The notes under the pieces: model-generated
Told to the model about the DNA's origin: nothing
The model's database searches: none
Seen by the model: the letters and a program-made list of their open reading frames with translations, nothing else
Part shown: positions 44,076 through 55,032 of the stretch, one piece after another
Layout: the number at the start of each line of letters is the position of its first letter
Position numbering within the stretch: position 1 is the stretch's first letter
Program-made: the position numbers and the translations under genes
Source of the DNA: Metapseudomonas boanensis
GTDB taxonomy: Bacteria; Pseudomonadota; Gammaproteobacteria; Pseudomonadales; Pseudomonadaceae
Assembly: GCF_018704125.1 (NCBI RefSeq)
Contig: NZ_JAGTIS010000004.1
Coordinates: forward strand, 248,001 to 312,000
Reading direction: 5' to 3'
Length of the DNA stretch: 64,000 bases

Positions 44076-44163
44076 AGTCTGAATTAGCCCGACATTTACG
44101 GGCCACTTCGCCAGCAGAGATTGCAAAAACGACGACAGGTCGAAATACGATCAGATCTGTCGT

Positions 44164-44664
44164 CTATTTCATGCTGTAGGCTGCTGCGAGCACCTCGCAG
44201 CAGCGACTTCCCGCATTACAGACGCACTTCTCCTGCATTCGCCAGTAATGCCAATGCGCCACCCACAGGTTCGACAGCGCGAACAACGCCACCAACTGAG
44301 CGATGTTCTTCACCAGCCCTCGGAAGCGCACCCTGGCATGGCCAAACTGCCGCTTGATCGCCCGGAATGCATCTTCGACCTTGGCACGCATCTGGGCCTT
44401 GGCCTTCTTAATCTTGCGTTTGGCTTTGTATAGCGCGCTACGCTTATCGAGCTTCTTATAGGTACTGCGACGAGCGGCGATCTGCTAGATGACCTGGCGG
44501 CCCTCATACTCCGGGCGTTTCCCGACACCGGTGTAACCCACGTCGGCACCAACATGTTTTCATCGCCATGCAGCAGCTTATCGACCTGGGTGACATCAGC
44601 CACGTTAGCCGTCGTAGAGGGCTTTCACCTCCAAGTCATCCAGCTCACCACCATAGTGAGCCAA
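44164..44664 (-). mobile_element. IS5-family transposase remnant (frameshifted, stop codon)
   Basis: The minus strand reads SHYGGELDDLEVKALYDG near 44650, VDKLLHGDEN, then in another frame VGYTGVGKRPEYEGRQV, a TAG, and AKVEDAFRAIKRQFGHARVR followed by FRGLVKNIAQLVALFALSNL. This is the C-terminal half of an IS5-group transposase with at least one frameshift and one stop. It abuts the stop of the AHL synthase gene. Confidence 0.65.
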
Positions 44665-45267
44665 TCAGCGCAGCCCGGCTCGCTCGCCGAGCATCGGGAT
44701 GCCCAGGCTTTTGCAGGTAGTCTGGTTCAGCTTGATACGCAGGGCAATCGCGTTTTCGACACCAATGCGTAAGGCCGGACCGAACCGGCTGATGTCCAGT
44801 CCTTTTTTCCTGAGCAGTTTTTCCACGCCTAGAGTGGTTACGGTGACGAACTGTTCAACGCCCTGCTCAAGTGCAAATTCAATCACGGCCTTGATGGCCA
44901 GAACCGAGTCGGTGGACAAGCCATGGGACTGCTTATTGCGTGCAAGAATGGCAAAACGACTCAGTTCCCAAATACGGCTTGAGCGAGGTCGCTCAGCCCC
45001 ATGCAACAACTCTGGGAAAGTGTCCTTGAGCATGTAGGGACCGGTCGTTGGCAAGATCCGCCAGCAGCCAAACTGCTGTTGCGCTGCGGCCTTGTCTTCA
45101 AGAATGATATAATAAGGATTAAGTGCGTCATAGCCATCGATTTCCATATCGGCAATAATCGAAACATCCCAGCGCTTTCTGTCCTTGAATACTTTTGCGC
45201 GAAGTTTGTGCATGCGTGTCAGACAATCTTCATCGAGTGTTGTGCGCGTACCAATTTCAACAATCAT
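44665..45267 (-). CDS. LasI-like acyl-homoserine-lactone synthase
   Basis: 200 residues, one fewer than LasI. It keeps the invariant residues of LuxI enzymes: HKLRAKVFKDRKRWDV (Arg, Phe, Trp), MEIDGYDALNPYYI (two Asp), GCWRILPTTGPYML (Arg) and WELSRFAI (Glu, Arg). The similarity to LasI runs the length, suggesting a long-chain 3-oxo-acyl signal, which is inference. A lux-type box lies 53 bases upstream and a hairpin masks its ribosome site. It faces away from the thioesterase gene. Confidence 0.85.
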   Translation of the reverse strand: MIVEIGTRTTLDEDCLTRMHKLRAKVFKDRKRWDVSIIADMEIDGYDALNPYYIILEDKAAAQQQFGCWRILPTTGPYMLKDTFPELLHGAERPRSSRIWELSRFAILARNKQSHGLSTDSVLAIKAVIEFALEQGVEQFVTVTTLGVEKLLRKKGLDISRFGPALRIGVENAIALRIKLNQTTCKSLGIPMLGERAGLR

Positions 45268-45273
45268 ACGGAC

Positions 45274-45290
45274 TTCCTCTAAAAGAGGAA
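45274..45290 (-). promoter_or_regulatory. Hairpin masking the ribosome site of the AHL synthase
   Basis: In the transcript TTCCTCT, TTT and AGAGGAA form a 7-bp perfect stem with a 3-base loop. The 3' arm AGAGGAA is the Shine-Dalgarno sequence, six bases before the ATG. Opening of this stem would control translation. Confidence 0.6.
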
Positions 45291-45319
45291 ATTATCCAGC
45301 CAACACCGGGATATATTAA

Positions 45320-45335
45320 CTGACAACACTGCTAG
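45320..45335 (-). promoter_or_regulatory. lux/las-type box of the AHL synthase gene
   Basis: CTGACAACACTGCTAG fits CT-N12-AG; its GCTAG half and position recall the lasI promoter box. It lies 53 bases before the synthase ATG, allowing positive autoregulation. Confidence 0.65.
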
Positions 45336-45393
45336 TTGCACACCTTGAGGAAGGTTACTATATCCAAATTTTGCCATAGCAAACGGATTGCGA

Positions 45394-45409
45394 CTATCGC
45401 TTCTGTTAG
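45394..45409 (+). promoter_or_regulatory. lux/las-type box of the thioesterase gene
   Basis: CTATCGCTTCTGTTAG fits CT-N12-AG with arms CTATC/GTTAG (one mismatch), 67 bases before the thioesterase ATG. With the synthase box it makes a divergent quorum-sensing promoter region of 208 bp. Confidence 0.55.
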
Positions 45410-45475
45410 TAGGGGTTTCCTTTTATACGGAAAACAGGCTGGATATGAACTCCAATATCCATCCCACGGTGGCCC

Positions 45476-46276
45476 ATGATGAAACTGCGCGACCTGATTG
45501 AAACTGTTCGCCTGCGGTATCGCCCACTTGTTATCGCGGACGAGTGGTCGCAAGACCGAACTGTATTTGGCGGCATCGTAGTCGCCCTGGCTCATGAAGC
45601 CATGCTTACTTACGTGCCTCAGGAGCGGGTTCTACGTTCGCTGTCGATTGCCTTCGTGGCGCCGGTGGCAACCGGGCAGCCGTTGTTCTTCGAAATAGAG
45701 GTATTGCGGGAAGGAAGCGGCATTACCTATCTGCATTGCCGGGTCATTCAGCACGACCAGACCGTCACCACCCTGCAGGCCTGCTATGGTGCGCCGCGGC
45801 AGTCGACACTGGCGCTGGCGGCGGATGCCTGCTTCGAGTTGCCCGCGATCGAAGCGTGCGAGCCGTTTCCTTTCCTGCCCGGGATGACACCTCTTTACTT
45901 GCAGAATTTCGATGTTCGCTGGGGTGTTGGTGGCATGCCCTTCATGGGAGCTACATCCAGGCGCACGGGGGGCTGGATCCGTTTCAGGGACGAGCCTGAA
46001 GCGGGAAGGCTGAGCGAGTCGCATCTGTTGGCGGTAATAGATGCCTGGCCGCCACCGGTGTTGTCGCTTCTCAAGGGGGCCGTGCCCGGCAGTTCCCTCA
46101 CCTGGAGCATCGAACTGGCCCAACCCCTTACACAACTGCCGACCAATACATGGTTTGCCATGCAGCTTTGCAGCGAATACTCGGAGCAGGGCTACAGCGC
46201 CTGCTCTGCCAGCGTGTGGTCAGCGGACGGCCAACTACTGGCTCTGGGGCGCCAGACGGTGGCCGTTTTCGGCTAG
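45476..46276 (+). CDS. Acyl-CoA/ACP thioesterase-like protein (TesB type)
   Basis: 266 residues with two hot-dog halves. The N-terminal half has ADEWSQDRTVFGGIVVALAHEAML and LRSLSIAFVAPVATGQPLFFEIEVLREGSGITYLHCRVIQ, the second has WIRF and ATSRRTGGW segments, as in the TesB-like PF13622 family. It would release the finished acyl chain as a free acid or trim stalled intermediates. Its lux-type box places it under the same control as the biosynthetic operon. Confidence 0.65.
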   Translation: MMKLRDLIETVRLRYRPLVIADEWSQDRTVFGGIVVALAHEAMLTYVPQERVLRSLSIAFVAPVATGQPLFFEIEVLREGSGITYLHCRVIQHDQTVTTLQACYGAPRQSTLALAADACFELPAIEACEPFPFLPGMTPLYLQNFDVRWGVGGMPFMGATSRRTGGWIRFRDEPEAGRLSESHLLAVIDAWPPPVLSLLKGAVPGSSLTWSIELAQPLTQLPTNTWFAMQLCSEYSEQGYSACSASVWSADGQLLALGRQTVAVFG

Positions 46277-46405
46277 GTCTGCCAGCGGCGATGCACCTTA
46301 CTCCTGATCAGGAGGCGTCAGCCGCGCCTCCAGCCCGGCAACCTGCTGCTCCAGCGTTTCGAGAGGCGTGCGCGGGTAAGGTAAACCACAAACGCATTAT
46401 TCTAA

Positions 46406-46421
46406 CTATAAGCCCTGATAG
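46406..46421. promoter_or_regulatory. Orphan lux-type box at the block's right edge
   Basis: CTATAAGCCCTGATAG fits CT-N12-AG with arms CTATA/GATAG. No intact gene starts behind it; the truncated integrase frame opens at the next base. It may be the left-over promoter of a lost quorum-controlled gene or a chance match. Confidence 0.3.
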
Positions 46422-47510
46422 CTATGCACAAAAGCGCGCCTAAACAAGCTGGAAAAACTGCGCGAGCAGAAGATCTACGGCGTACGCAGGATCAGGACCT
46501 GGAGGGAAGCAGCCACTCGTTATCTGGTTGAGTACAAGGACCAACCCTCGATTAGGCTCACTGCCATCCATCTGGAGCAGTTGGACCCGTACATCGGGGA
46601 CACCCCTGTCACTCACATCGATGATGAAACACTGGCCTCGTACATCAAGGATCGCTTGAGGCCCAGCAAGACCAGCGACGGCAAGGTGAAGCGCGGGGTT
46701 TCTTACCGAACAGTGAACATCGCCCAGGAGCGCGTCATACGCATCCTCAATCTTTGCGCCAGGAAATGGCGTGATGAGCAGAAGAGTCCCTGGCTCGATG
46801 TGGTAACGATGATCACCAAGCTGGAGGAGAAGAAAACCAGGCGGTCGCCCTATCCCCTGTCCTGGGACGAGCAATCGATTCTCTTCGCCGAACTGCCTGA
46901 TCACTTGCGCCGCATGGCCCTTTACAAGGTGAACAGCGGCTCGCGTGAGCAGGAAGTCGTGAAGCTGCGCTGGGACTGGGAGATACCGGTTCCAGAACTC
47001 AAGACCAGTGTCTTCCTCATACCGGCTGATTTCGGGGGCAGGCATGAGAGTTCGGGGGTCAAGAACGGCGACGAGCGTTTGGTGGTACTGAACAACGTGG
47101 CGAAATCTGTCATCGAGGGACAGCGTGGCCTGGACCCAGTTTGGGTGTTCCCTTATGGGATGCCCGACCAGAACGGCAAGGCGATGCCAGTACACCGGAT
47201 GAACGACTCGGCCTGGAAGAAAGCCAGGAGCCGGGCGGCAAAGAAATTCCAGGAGAAGTTTCTGCGCCCTGCTCCACCCGGATTCGCCTCGATCCGAATC
47301 CACGACCTGAAGCACACGTTTGGCCGCAGGCTTCGAGCGGCCGGGGTAACGGAGGAGGACAGGAGAGCTCTGCTGGGCCACAAGAACGGCAGCATCACCA
47401 GTCATTACTCGGCGGCAGAGCTGGGCAAACTGATCGATGAAGCCAACAAGATATCGACTACCGACTCCCGCGGGCCGGTACTGACGATACTGAGGAGGAA
47501 GGCAGGATGA
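46422..47510 (+). pseudogene. Tyrosine integrase, N-terminally truncated
   Basis: The frame opens without a start at about 46422 (KLEKLREQKIYGVRRIRTWR) inside what is normally residue 40-50 of such integrases. The core-binding domain and catalytic part remain: SREQEVVKLRW (Arg), HDLKHTFGRRLRAAG (HxxR), LLGHKNGSITSHYS (His, Tyr). The first in-frame ATG (46581) would remove more of the binding domain. It adjoins tRNA-Pro, the likely attachment site. The truncation coincides with the end of the quorum-sensing block. Confidence 0.65.
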
Positions 47511-47535
47511 AGAGTCCCGCAAAAGTCCCTGAAAC

Positions 47536-47565
47536 GAAAAAGGCCAGTCGTTTCCGAACTGGCCT
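47536..47565 (-). terminator. Intrinsic terminator of tRNA-Pro
   Basis: AGGCCAGT (47541-47548) pairs with ACTGGCCT (47558-47565); in the minus-strand transcript a T-run follows, 17 bases beyond the tRNA 3' end. Confidence 0.75.
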
Positions 47566-47581
47566 AAGTCGTTGAAGAATA

Positions 47582-47659
<78 letters not shown>

Positions 47660-47748
47660 CATTTGAACCTGGCTCCCGGTCACCCGAAAGCGGAACGAAC
47701 TATACAATAAGCTTTTGAATTGTGGAAGTTTTTTTTCAGGAGGGACGC

Positions 47749-48105
47749 TTATTTGCGCAAGACCAGGAGAACATCCTCTAGCTCGGTGATCATCTGCCGG
47801 ATCAGCTGCTTGTACTGGGTAGAGTCGTCCTTCGCTTCATCGCCGGTGAGGCGCTGGCGCGCCCCGCCGATGGTAAAGCCCTGGTCGTAGAGCAGCGCCC
47901 GGATCTGCCGAATCATCAGCACATCCTGGCGCTGGTAGTAGCGCCTGTTCCCTCGCCGCTTGACTGGGTTGAGTTGAGGAAACTCCTGCTCCCAGTAGCG
48001 CAGCACGTGGGGCTTGACCGCGCAGAGTTCACTGACCTCACCAATAGTGAAGTAGCGCTTGCCTGGAATGGGCGGTAACTCGTCGTTATGACTTGGTTCC
48101 AGCAT
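47749..48105 (-). CDS. MerR-family regulator (PA2737-like)
   Basis: 118 residues from ATG 48105. The winged [48 protein letters not shown] (about 17-61) is followed by a short coiled coil. No metal-binding Cys are present, unlike CueR or MerR. It is the conserved neighbour of ihfA in Pseudomonas; regulated genes are unknown. It overlaps ihfA by 20 bp. Confidence 0.8.
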   Translation of the reverse strand: MLEPSHNDELPPIPGKRYFTIGEVSELCAVKPHVLRYWEQEFPQLNPVKRRGNRRYYQRQDVLMIRQIRALLYDQGFTIGGARQRLTGDEAKDDSTQYKQLIRQMITELEDVLLVLRK

Positions 48106-48388
48106 AAGCTTCGACCCTGGCTTTGAGTTTCTGCCCTGGACGGAAAGTGACCACACGGCGAGCCGTGATCGGGATTTCCTCTCCTGTCTTCGGATTTCGT
48201 CCTGGGCGCTGACGCTTATCGCGCAAGTCGAAATTGCCGAATCCGGACAACTTCACCTGTTCGTTATGCTCTAGCGCCTGACGGATTTCCTCGAAGAACA
48301 GCTCCACCAATTCCTTGGCTTCCCGTTTATTCAGGCCAAGCTCTTCATAAAGACGTTCAGCCATCTCAGCTTTCGTCAGAGCCCCCAT
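48086..48388 (-). CDS. ihfA: Integration host factor, alpha subunit
   Basis: 100 residues. [29 protein letters not shown] and [44 protein letters not shown] are near-canonical IhfA, including the Pro of the beta arm ([10 protein letters not shown]) that intercalates in DNA. It forms a heterodimer with IhfB and bends DNA. It follows pheT by three bases. Confidence 0.95.
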   Translation of the reverse strand: MGALTKAEMAERLYEELGLNKREAKELVELFFEEIRQALEHNEQVKLSGFGNFDLRDKRQRPGRNPKTGEEIPITARRVVTFRPGQKLKARVEAYAGTKS

Positions 48389-48391
48389 ACG

Positions 48392-50770
48392 CTACTTCCT
48401 TAACGTGGCATTGAACCTGTCTTCCAGCGAGGTGACGATGTTTTGCGTTGTGTTATTCACCTCATCGTCAGTAAGAGTGCGCGATGGATGCTGCCAGGTC
48501 AAGCCGACGGCCAAGCTTTTTCTATGCGGATCAATGCCTTTACCGTGATAGACGTCAAATAGCCTGAGGTCTGTCAGCCACTCACCCGCCCCTGCGCGGA
48601 TCGTGTTGAGGACAGCCTCGGCAGCTACTTCACGATCCACCAGCAAGGCCAGGTCGCGGCGAACCTCAGGGAAGCGCGACAGTTCGCTGAACTTCGGAAG
48701 CCGCCCTTGCATCACCTCAGCCTGCACCAGCTCGAACAAATAGACGGGCTGGTCGATATCCAAGGCCTTGGCAAGCTCCGGATGGAGGGCACCGAGGTAG
48801 CCCACAAAACGGCCGTCGCGCTCGATGCGAGCTGTCTGGCCCGGATGCAATGCAGCGTGCTCACCCGGAACGAAGTCAAAACATTCAAGTGCGCCAGCGG
48901 CGCCCAGCAGAGCCTCGACATCAGCCTTCACGTCATAGAAGTCCACGCCATCGCGACCATGGGCCCAGCCTTCAGGTAGGCGCGAGCCGCAGACCACGCC
49001 AGCAAGCATGACCTCCTGCTTCAGCCCTTCCAGCTGACCGACGAAGCGAAGACCGCTTTCGAACATACGCACACGGGACTGCTGGCGGTTGAGGTTGTGC
49101 TGCAGCGCCTTGACCAGGCCCGGCCATAGGGACGAGCGCATCGCCGACATATCAACGGAGATAGGGTTGGCCAAGGTGAGCGGCTTGACGCCGGGGCTGA
49201 ACAGCTCGAACAACTTGGGATCGATGAAGCTGTAGGTGATGGCTTCCTGGTAGCCGCGCGCGACCAGCAAGCGGCGCAGCGCAGGCAGCTCGACGGCGGA
49301 CTCGGCATTCGCCTTGGGCGCCAGGCGGGCCTGGGGATAGCGAACCGGCAGGCGATTGTAGCCATAGAGGCGACCCAGCTCCTCGATCAGGTCGACTTCA
49401 AGGCTGATGTCGAAGCGGTGACTGGGCACGCCTACGAGCCACTGACCAACACCTTGCGCTGTGACCTCGAGGTCCAAGGCGGTAAGCAGGCGCTCGACTT
49501 CAGCCGCGTCCATCTCCATGCCCAGCATCTGCGCGATGCGCTCGGCACGCAGCGTGACAGGTGCAACGCTGGGCAGACTCGCTTCACTCACGCTCTCGAT
49601 GATGGGGCCAGCTTCGCCGCCAACGATTTCCAGCAGCAAGGCGGTGGCACGCTCCATGGCTTCGCGAGCCAACTGCCAATCCACGCCACGCTCGAAGCGG
49701 TGGGAGGAGTCGGTATGCAGGCCATAGGAGCGAGCCTTACCGGCAACTGCGATGGTGTCGAAGAACGCACTTTCCAGGAACAGGTCACGGGTTTTTGCGC
49801 TGACACCGCTGTGTTCGCCACCCATGACGCCAGCAATTGCCAGGGCGCGCTGATGGTCGGCGATCACCAGGGTATCGGCACGCAGACTGACTTCCTGGCC
49901 GTCCAACAAGACGAGCTTCTCGCCCTCCTCAGCCATGCGCACACGGATGCCGCCGTTGATTTCGGCGAGATCGAACGCGTGCATCGGCTGGCCGAGCTCG
50001 AGCATTACGTAGTTCGTGATGTCGACCGCTGCGTCGATGCTGCGCACATCGGCGCGACGTAGGCGCTCGACCATCCACAGCGGCGTCGGCTTGGACAGGT
50101 CTACATTGCGAATGACTCGACCAAGATAGCGCGGGCACGCAGCCGGCGCAGTCACTTCGACAGGGCGAACCTCGTCATGACTGGGTGCGACGGCATCGAC
50201 TTTCAGGCGGGCAACAGGGGTGGCATAGAGCGCACCGACTTCTCGGGCCAGGCCGGAGAGACTCAAGCAATCGCCGCGATTGGGAGTCAGACCCAGCTCG
50301 ATGATCACGTCATCGAGGCCCAGATAAGCGCGAATGTCCTGACCTACCGGCGCGTCGGCCGCCAGCTCCATAAGGCCATCGTGGTCGTCGCTGATCTGCA
50401 GCTCGGAAGCTGAGCACAGCATGCCGCTGGACTCGACCCCGCGGAGCTTCGCCTTCTTGATCTTGAAATCACCGGGCAACTCGGCGCCGATCATTGCAAA
50501 CGGAATCTTCAAGCCAGGGCGCACGTTGGGTGCACCACACACTACCTGGAACGATTCCGCACCATTGCTGACCTGGCAGACGCGCAGTTTGTCGGCGTCG
50601 GGATGCTGCTCCATGCTGAGCACCTCACCCACTACCACGCCGCTGAACACGCCAGCGACCGGCGTAACGCTGTCCACTTCGAGGCCAGCCATCGACAAAC
50701 GAGCAACCAGCTCGTCGCGGGAAACCTGCGGGCTTACCCAGCTCCGCAGCCATTGTTCACTGAATTTCAT
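48392..50770 (-). CDS. pheT: Phenylalanyl-tRNA synthetase beta subunit
   Basis: 792 residues. Tandem domains run from the N-terminal tRNA-binding EMAP-like fold (about 40-150), through B3/B4 (tRNA editing), B5 and the catalytic-like core, to the C-terminal ferredoxin-fold anticodon-binding domain (FSELSRFPEVRRDLALLVD onward). It charges tRNA-Phe as an alpha2-beta2 tetramer with PheS, encoded 37 bp upstream. Confidence 0.95.
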   Translation of the reverse strand: MKFSEQWLRSWVSPQVSRDELVARLSMAGLEVDSVTPVAGVFSGVVVGEVLSMEQHPDADKLRVCQVSNGAESFQVVCGAPNVRPGLKIPFAMIGAELPGDFKIKKAKLRGVESSGMLCSASELQISDDHDGLMELAADAPVGQDIRAYLGLDDVIIELGLTPNRGDCLSLSGLAREVGALYATPVARLKVDAVAPSHDEVRPVEVTAPAACPRYLGRVIRNVDLSKPTPLWMVERLRRADVRSIDAAVDITNYVMLELGQPMHAFDLAEINGGIRVRMAEEGEKLVLLDGQEVSLRADTLVIADHQRALAIAGVMGGEHSGVSAKTRDLFLESAFFDTIAVAGKARSYGLHTDSSHRFERGVDWQLAREAMERATALLLEIVGGEAGPIIESVSEASLPSVAPVTLRAERIAQMLGMEMDAAEVERLLTALDLEVTAQGVGQWLVGVPSHRFDISLEVDLIEELGRLYGYNRLPVRYPQARLAPKANAESAVELPALRRLLVARGYQEAITYSFIDPKLFELFSPGVKPLTLANPISVDMSAMRSSLWPGLVKALQHNLNRQQSRVRMFESGLRFVGQLEGLKQEVMLAGVVCGSRLPEGWAHGRDGVDFYDVKADVEALLGAAGALECFDFVPGEHAALHPGQTARIERDGRFVGYLGALHPELAKALDIDQPVYLFELVQAEVMQGRLPKFSELSRFPEVRRDLALLVDREVAAEAVLNTIRAGAGEWLTDLRLFDVYHGKGIDPHRKSLAVGLTWQHPSRTLTDDEVNNTTQNIVTSLEDRFNATLRK

Positions 50771-50807
50771 CCTGCTCTCCTAAGGGATTCGTTTCTGACG
50801 TGACGAC

Positions 50808-51884
<1,077 letters not shown>

Positions 51885-51917
51885 TCAGCACCGGGCGAAC
51901 CCGGGATTGTCGGGGAC

Positions 51918-52274
51918 TTAAGCCAGGACGGCCTTAGCTTTCTCGACAATCGCAGCAAACGCCGCTTTTTCGTTCACTGCCAGGTCGGCCAGAACCTTAC
52001 GGTCGATCTCGATGGCAGCTTTTTTCAGGCCAGCGATCAGGCGGCTGTAGGACAGACCGTTCTGACGAGCACCAGCGTTGATACGAGCGATCCACAGAGC
52101 GCGGAACTGACGCTTCTTCTGACGGCGGTCGCGGTAGGCATATTGGCCAGCCTTGATTACCGCCTGCTTGGCAACACGGAACACGCGCGAGCGAGCACCG
52201 TAGTAGCCTTTGGCGAGTTTCAGAATCTTTTTGTGACGCTTGCGAGCGATGACGCCGCGCTTAACACGAGCCAT
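51918..52274 (-). CDS. rplT: 50S ribosomal protein L20
   Basis: 118 residues, very basic: [53 protein letters not shown]. Canonical L20, needed early in 50S assembly. In enterobacteria L20 represses its own operon; whether the leader here allows that was not examined. Confidence 0.97.
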   Translation of the reverse strand: MARVKRGVIARKRHKKILKLAKGYYGARSRVFRVAKQAVIKAGQYAYRDRRQKKRQFRALWIARINAGARQNGLSYSRLIAGLKKAAIEIDRKVLADLAVNEKAAFAAIVEKAKAVLA

Positions 52275-52302
52275 GAGTAATTTCCTCTAGAATCTTGACC
52301 GA

Positions 52303-52497
52303 TTAACGAACGCGCAGCATGCGCTCCACTTTTGCAACGTCGGACGGGTGCACCAGGGTGCTACCACGCAGCTGACGCTTACGCTTGGTGGTCATCTTGG
52401 TCAGGATGTGGCTCTTGAAAGCGTGCTTGTGCTTGAAGCCGGAAGCAGTTTTCAGAAAACGCTTCGCAGCACCACTCTTGGTTTTCATCTTTGGCAT
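52303..52497 (-). CDS. rpmI: 50S ribosomal protein L35
   Basis: 64 residues: [44 protein letters not shown]. Canonical L35. Placed between infC and rplT, as in most bacteria. Confidence 0.97.
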   Translation of the reverse strand: MPKMKTKSGAAKRFLKTASGFKHKHAFKSHILTKMTTKRKRQLRGSTLVHPSDVAKVERMLRVR

Positions 52498-52558
52498 GTT
52501 CGGATACTCCGCATTCAGTCAATACACATAACCGCAAGGCCTGCCAGTGCCCTGGGGG

Positions 52559-53104
52559 TTATTTTCGCTTTTTGGGGGCGATGACCATCATCAGCTGGCG
52601 TCCTTCCAGCTTAGGATGCTGTTCAACGGTGCCGTATTCGGCAAGGTCAGCTTCGACCCGCTTCAACAGCTCCATGCCCAGCTCCTGGTGGGCCATCTCA
52701 CGACCGCGGAATCGCAAGGATACCTTGGCCTTGTCCCCGTCACTTAGGAAACGTACCAGGTTGCGTAGTTTTACCTGGTAATCCCCTTCTTCCGTCCCTG
52801 GACGAAACTTGATTTCTTTTACCTGAATCTGCTTCTGGTTCTTCTTCGCGGCCGCAACCTGCTTCTTCTTCTCGAAGATATGCTTGCCGTAATCCATGAT
52901 CCGGCAGACAGGCGGTACGGCATCGGCGGAGATTTCCACCAGATCCAGCTTTGCTTCTTCAGCGACACGCAGCGCTTCATCAATCGAGACGATGCCAATC
53001 TGCTCGCCGTCAGCACCAATTAACCGAACCTCGCGTGCCGAGATATTCTCGTTGATCGGGGCTTTCGGTGCAGTTCGTTTGTCCTGTCTCATTTCACGCT
53101 TAAT
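52559..53104 (-). CDS. infC: Translation initiation factor IF-3 with AUU start
   Basis: 181 residues from ATT 53104 (then AAG CGT GAA ATG AGA). GGAG lies eight bases before the ATT and overlaps the end of thrS, whereas the internal ATG 53092 has no ribosome site. An AUU start is the known device by which IF-3, which rejects non-standard starts, limits its own synthesis. [42 protein letters not shown] and the C-terminal domain are canonical. Confidence 0.9.
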   Translation of the reverse strand: MKREMRQDKRTAPKAPINENISAREVRLIGADGEQIGIVSIDEALRVAEEAKLDLVEISADAVPPVCRIMDYGKHIFEKKKQVAAAKKNQKQIQVKEIKFRPGTEEGDYQVKLRNLVRFLSDGDKAKVSLRFRGREMAHQELGMELLKRVEADLAEYGTVEQHPKLEGRQLMMVIAPKKRK

Positions 53105-53109
53105 AGTGA

Positions 53110-55032
53110 TTACTCCAATTCTTGGCGACCACGCCGGGAAACCGCTTGCGCGAGCGACACCGCGAACTGGTCCAAGGGCATGGACCCAAGATCAATGCCT
53201 TCACGGGTGCGCACTGCAACGGATCGTGTCTCAACCTCCCGATCTCCGATAACCAAGAGATAGGGAACCTTGAGCAAGGTATGCTCGCGGATTTTAAAGC
53301 CGATCTTTTCGTTTCTCAAGTCGGACTTGGCACGAAACCCGCTTTGATTCAGGGTTTTTTCCACTTCCAGGGCAAAATCGGCCTGCTTGTCGGTGATATT
53401 CATCACCACTGCCTGGGTTGGCGCCAGCCATGCCGGGAACGCCCCGGCGTAGTTCTCGATCAGCATGCCGATAAAGCGCTCGAAGGAGCCAAGAATGGCA
53501 CGATGCAGCATCACAGGGCGCTTGCGGCTGTTGTCTTCCGCGATATAGGCGGCATCCAGACGCTCCGGCAGGTTCGGATCGTACTGCAGGGTACCGCACT
53601 GCCAGTTACGACCCAGGCAATCTTTCAGGGTGAACTCAATCTTCGGTCCATAGAATGCACCCTCGCCCGGCTGATATTCCCAAGCGAGACCGGACTCATT
53701 CAGCGCATCGGCCAAGGCGCTTTCAGCACGATCCCAAAGCTCGTCGGAACCCACCCGCTTAACCGGACGAGTCGACAGCTTCATCGAAATATCAGTGAAG
53801 CCGAAGTCGCCATACACCTGCAGGGTCAGCTTGATGAAATCGGCAGCCTCCTGCTTGACCTGATCTTCGGTACAGAAGATGTGGGCGTCATCCTGGGTAA
53901 ATCCACGCACGCGCATGATGCCGTGCAGAGCACCGGACGGCTCGTTGCGATGACAGGCGCCGAACTCAGCCAGGCGCAGCGGCAGGTCGCGGTAGGACTT
54001 GAGCCCCTGATTGAAGATCTGCACGTGGCACGGGCAGTTCATGGGCTTCACCGCGTAGTCGCGATTCTCGGACGAGGTAGTGAACATGTTCTCGGCATAA
54101 TTCGACCAATGCCCGGACTTTTCCCAGAGAATACGATCGACCACCTGCGGAGTGCGCACCTCGACGTAGCCATTCTCGCGCTGCACCTGGCGCATGTACT
54201 GCTCCAGCACCTGATACACAGTCCAACCGCTCGGGTGCCAGAACACCATGCCCGGCGCCTCTTCCTGCAGGTGGAACAGATCCAACTGCTTGCCGATGCG
54301 CCGGTGATCACGCTTCTCAGCCTCCTCAATACGCTGAACGTAAGCAGCCAGCTGCTTCTTATCCGCCCAGGCAGTACCGTAGATCCGCTGCAGCTGTTCG
54401 TTCTTGGAGTCACCGCGCCAGTAGGCACCGGAGATCTTGGTCAGCTTGAATGCTTTGAGGAAACGAGTATTAGGCACGTGCGGGCCACGACACATGTCCA
54501 CATATTCCTCATGGAAATACAGCCCCATGGCCGACTCATCCGGCATGTCATCGACCAGGCGCAACTTGTATTCCTCACCGCGATCCTTGAACACCTCAAT
54601 GACCTCGGCACGAGGCGTCATTTTCTTGATGACGTCGTAATCCTTCTCGATCAGCTCCTGCATGCGCTTCTCGATCGCAGCCATGTCTTCAGGCGTAAAG
54701 GGACGCTCGTAGGAGATGTCGTAATAAAAGCCCTCTTCAATAACAGGGCCGATCACCATCTTGGCAGTCGGATAGAGCTGCTTGACCGCATGACCAATCA
54801 GGTGAGCGCAGGAGTGGCGAATGATCTCCAACCCCTCCTCATCCTTGGGCGTGATGATCTGCAGCACGGCATCCGTATCGATCAGATCACAAGCATCAAC
54901 CAGCTTGCCATTGACTTTGCCAGCCAATGTGGCCTTGGCCAGCCCCGCACCGATGGACTGGGCCACCTCAAGCACGGAAACGGACTTATCGAACACACGC
55001 TGACTGCCGTCGGGAAGAGTAATGATGGGCAT
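53110..55032 (-). CDS. thrS: Threonyl-tRNA synthetase
   Basis: 640 residues from ATG 55032, with GGAGAGGAGG upstream. TGS domain (1-62), editing domain with HxxxH ([10 protein letters not shown]) and CRGPHV, and class II core with Zn ligands in [12 protein letters not shown] and [27 protein letters not shown], plus anticodon-binding domain ([20 protein letters not shown]). It reads into infC five bases later. Confidence 0.95.
   Translation of the reverse strand: MPIITLPDGSQRVFDKSVSVLEVAQSIGAGLAKATLAGKVNGKLVDACDLIDTDAVLQIITPKDEEGLEIIRHSCAHLIGHAVKQLYPTAKMVIGPVIEEGFYYDISYERPFTPEDMAAIEKRMQELIEKDYDVIKKMTPRAEVIEVFKDRGEEYKLRLVDDMPDESAMGLYFHEEYVDMCRGPHVPNTRFLKAFKLTKISGAYWRGDSKNEQLQRIYGTAWADKKQLAAYVQRIEEAEKRDHRRIGKQLDLFHLQEEAPGMVFWHPSGWTVYQVLEQYMRQVQRENGYVEVRTPQVVDRILWEKSGHWSNYAENMFTTSSENRDYAVKPMNCPCHVQIFNQGLKSYRDLPLRLAEFGACHRNEPSGALHGIMRVRGFTQDDAHIFCTEDQVKQEAADFIKLTLQVYGDFGFTDISMKLSTRPVKRVGSDELWDRAESALADALNESGLAWEYQPGEGAFYGPKIEFTLKDCLGRNWQCGTLQYDPNLPERLDAAYIAEDNSRKRPVMLHRAILGSFERFIGMLIENYAGAFPAWLAPTQAVVMNITDKQADFALEVEKTLNQSGFRAKSDLRNEKIGFKIREHTLLKVPYLLVIGDREVETRSVAVRTREGIDLGSMPLDQFAVSLAQAVSRRGRQELE

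Noticed and set aside
46299..46399. Minus-strand frame reading TPLETLEQQVAGLEARLTPP
   Set aside because: It looks like a protein tail but has no start or upstream body in the window; too little to call a gene.
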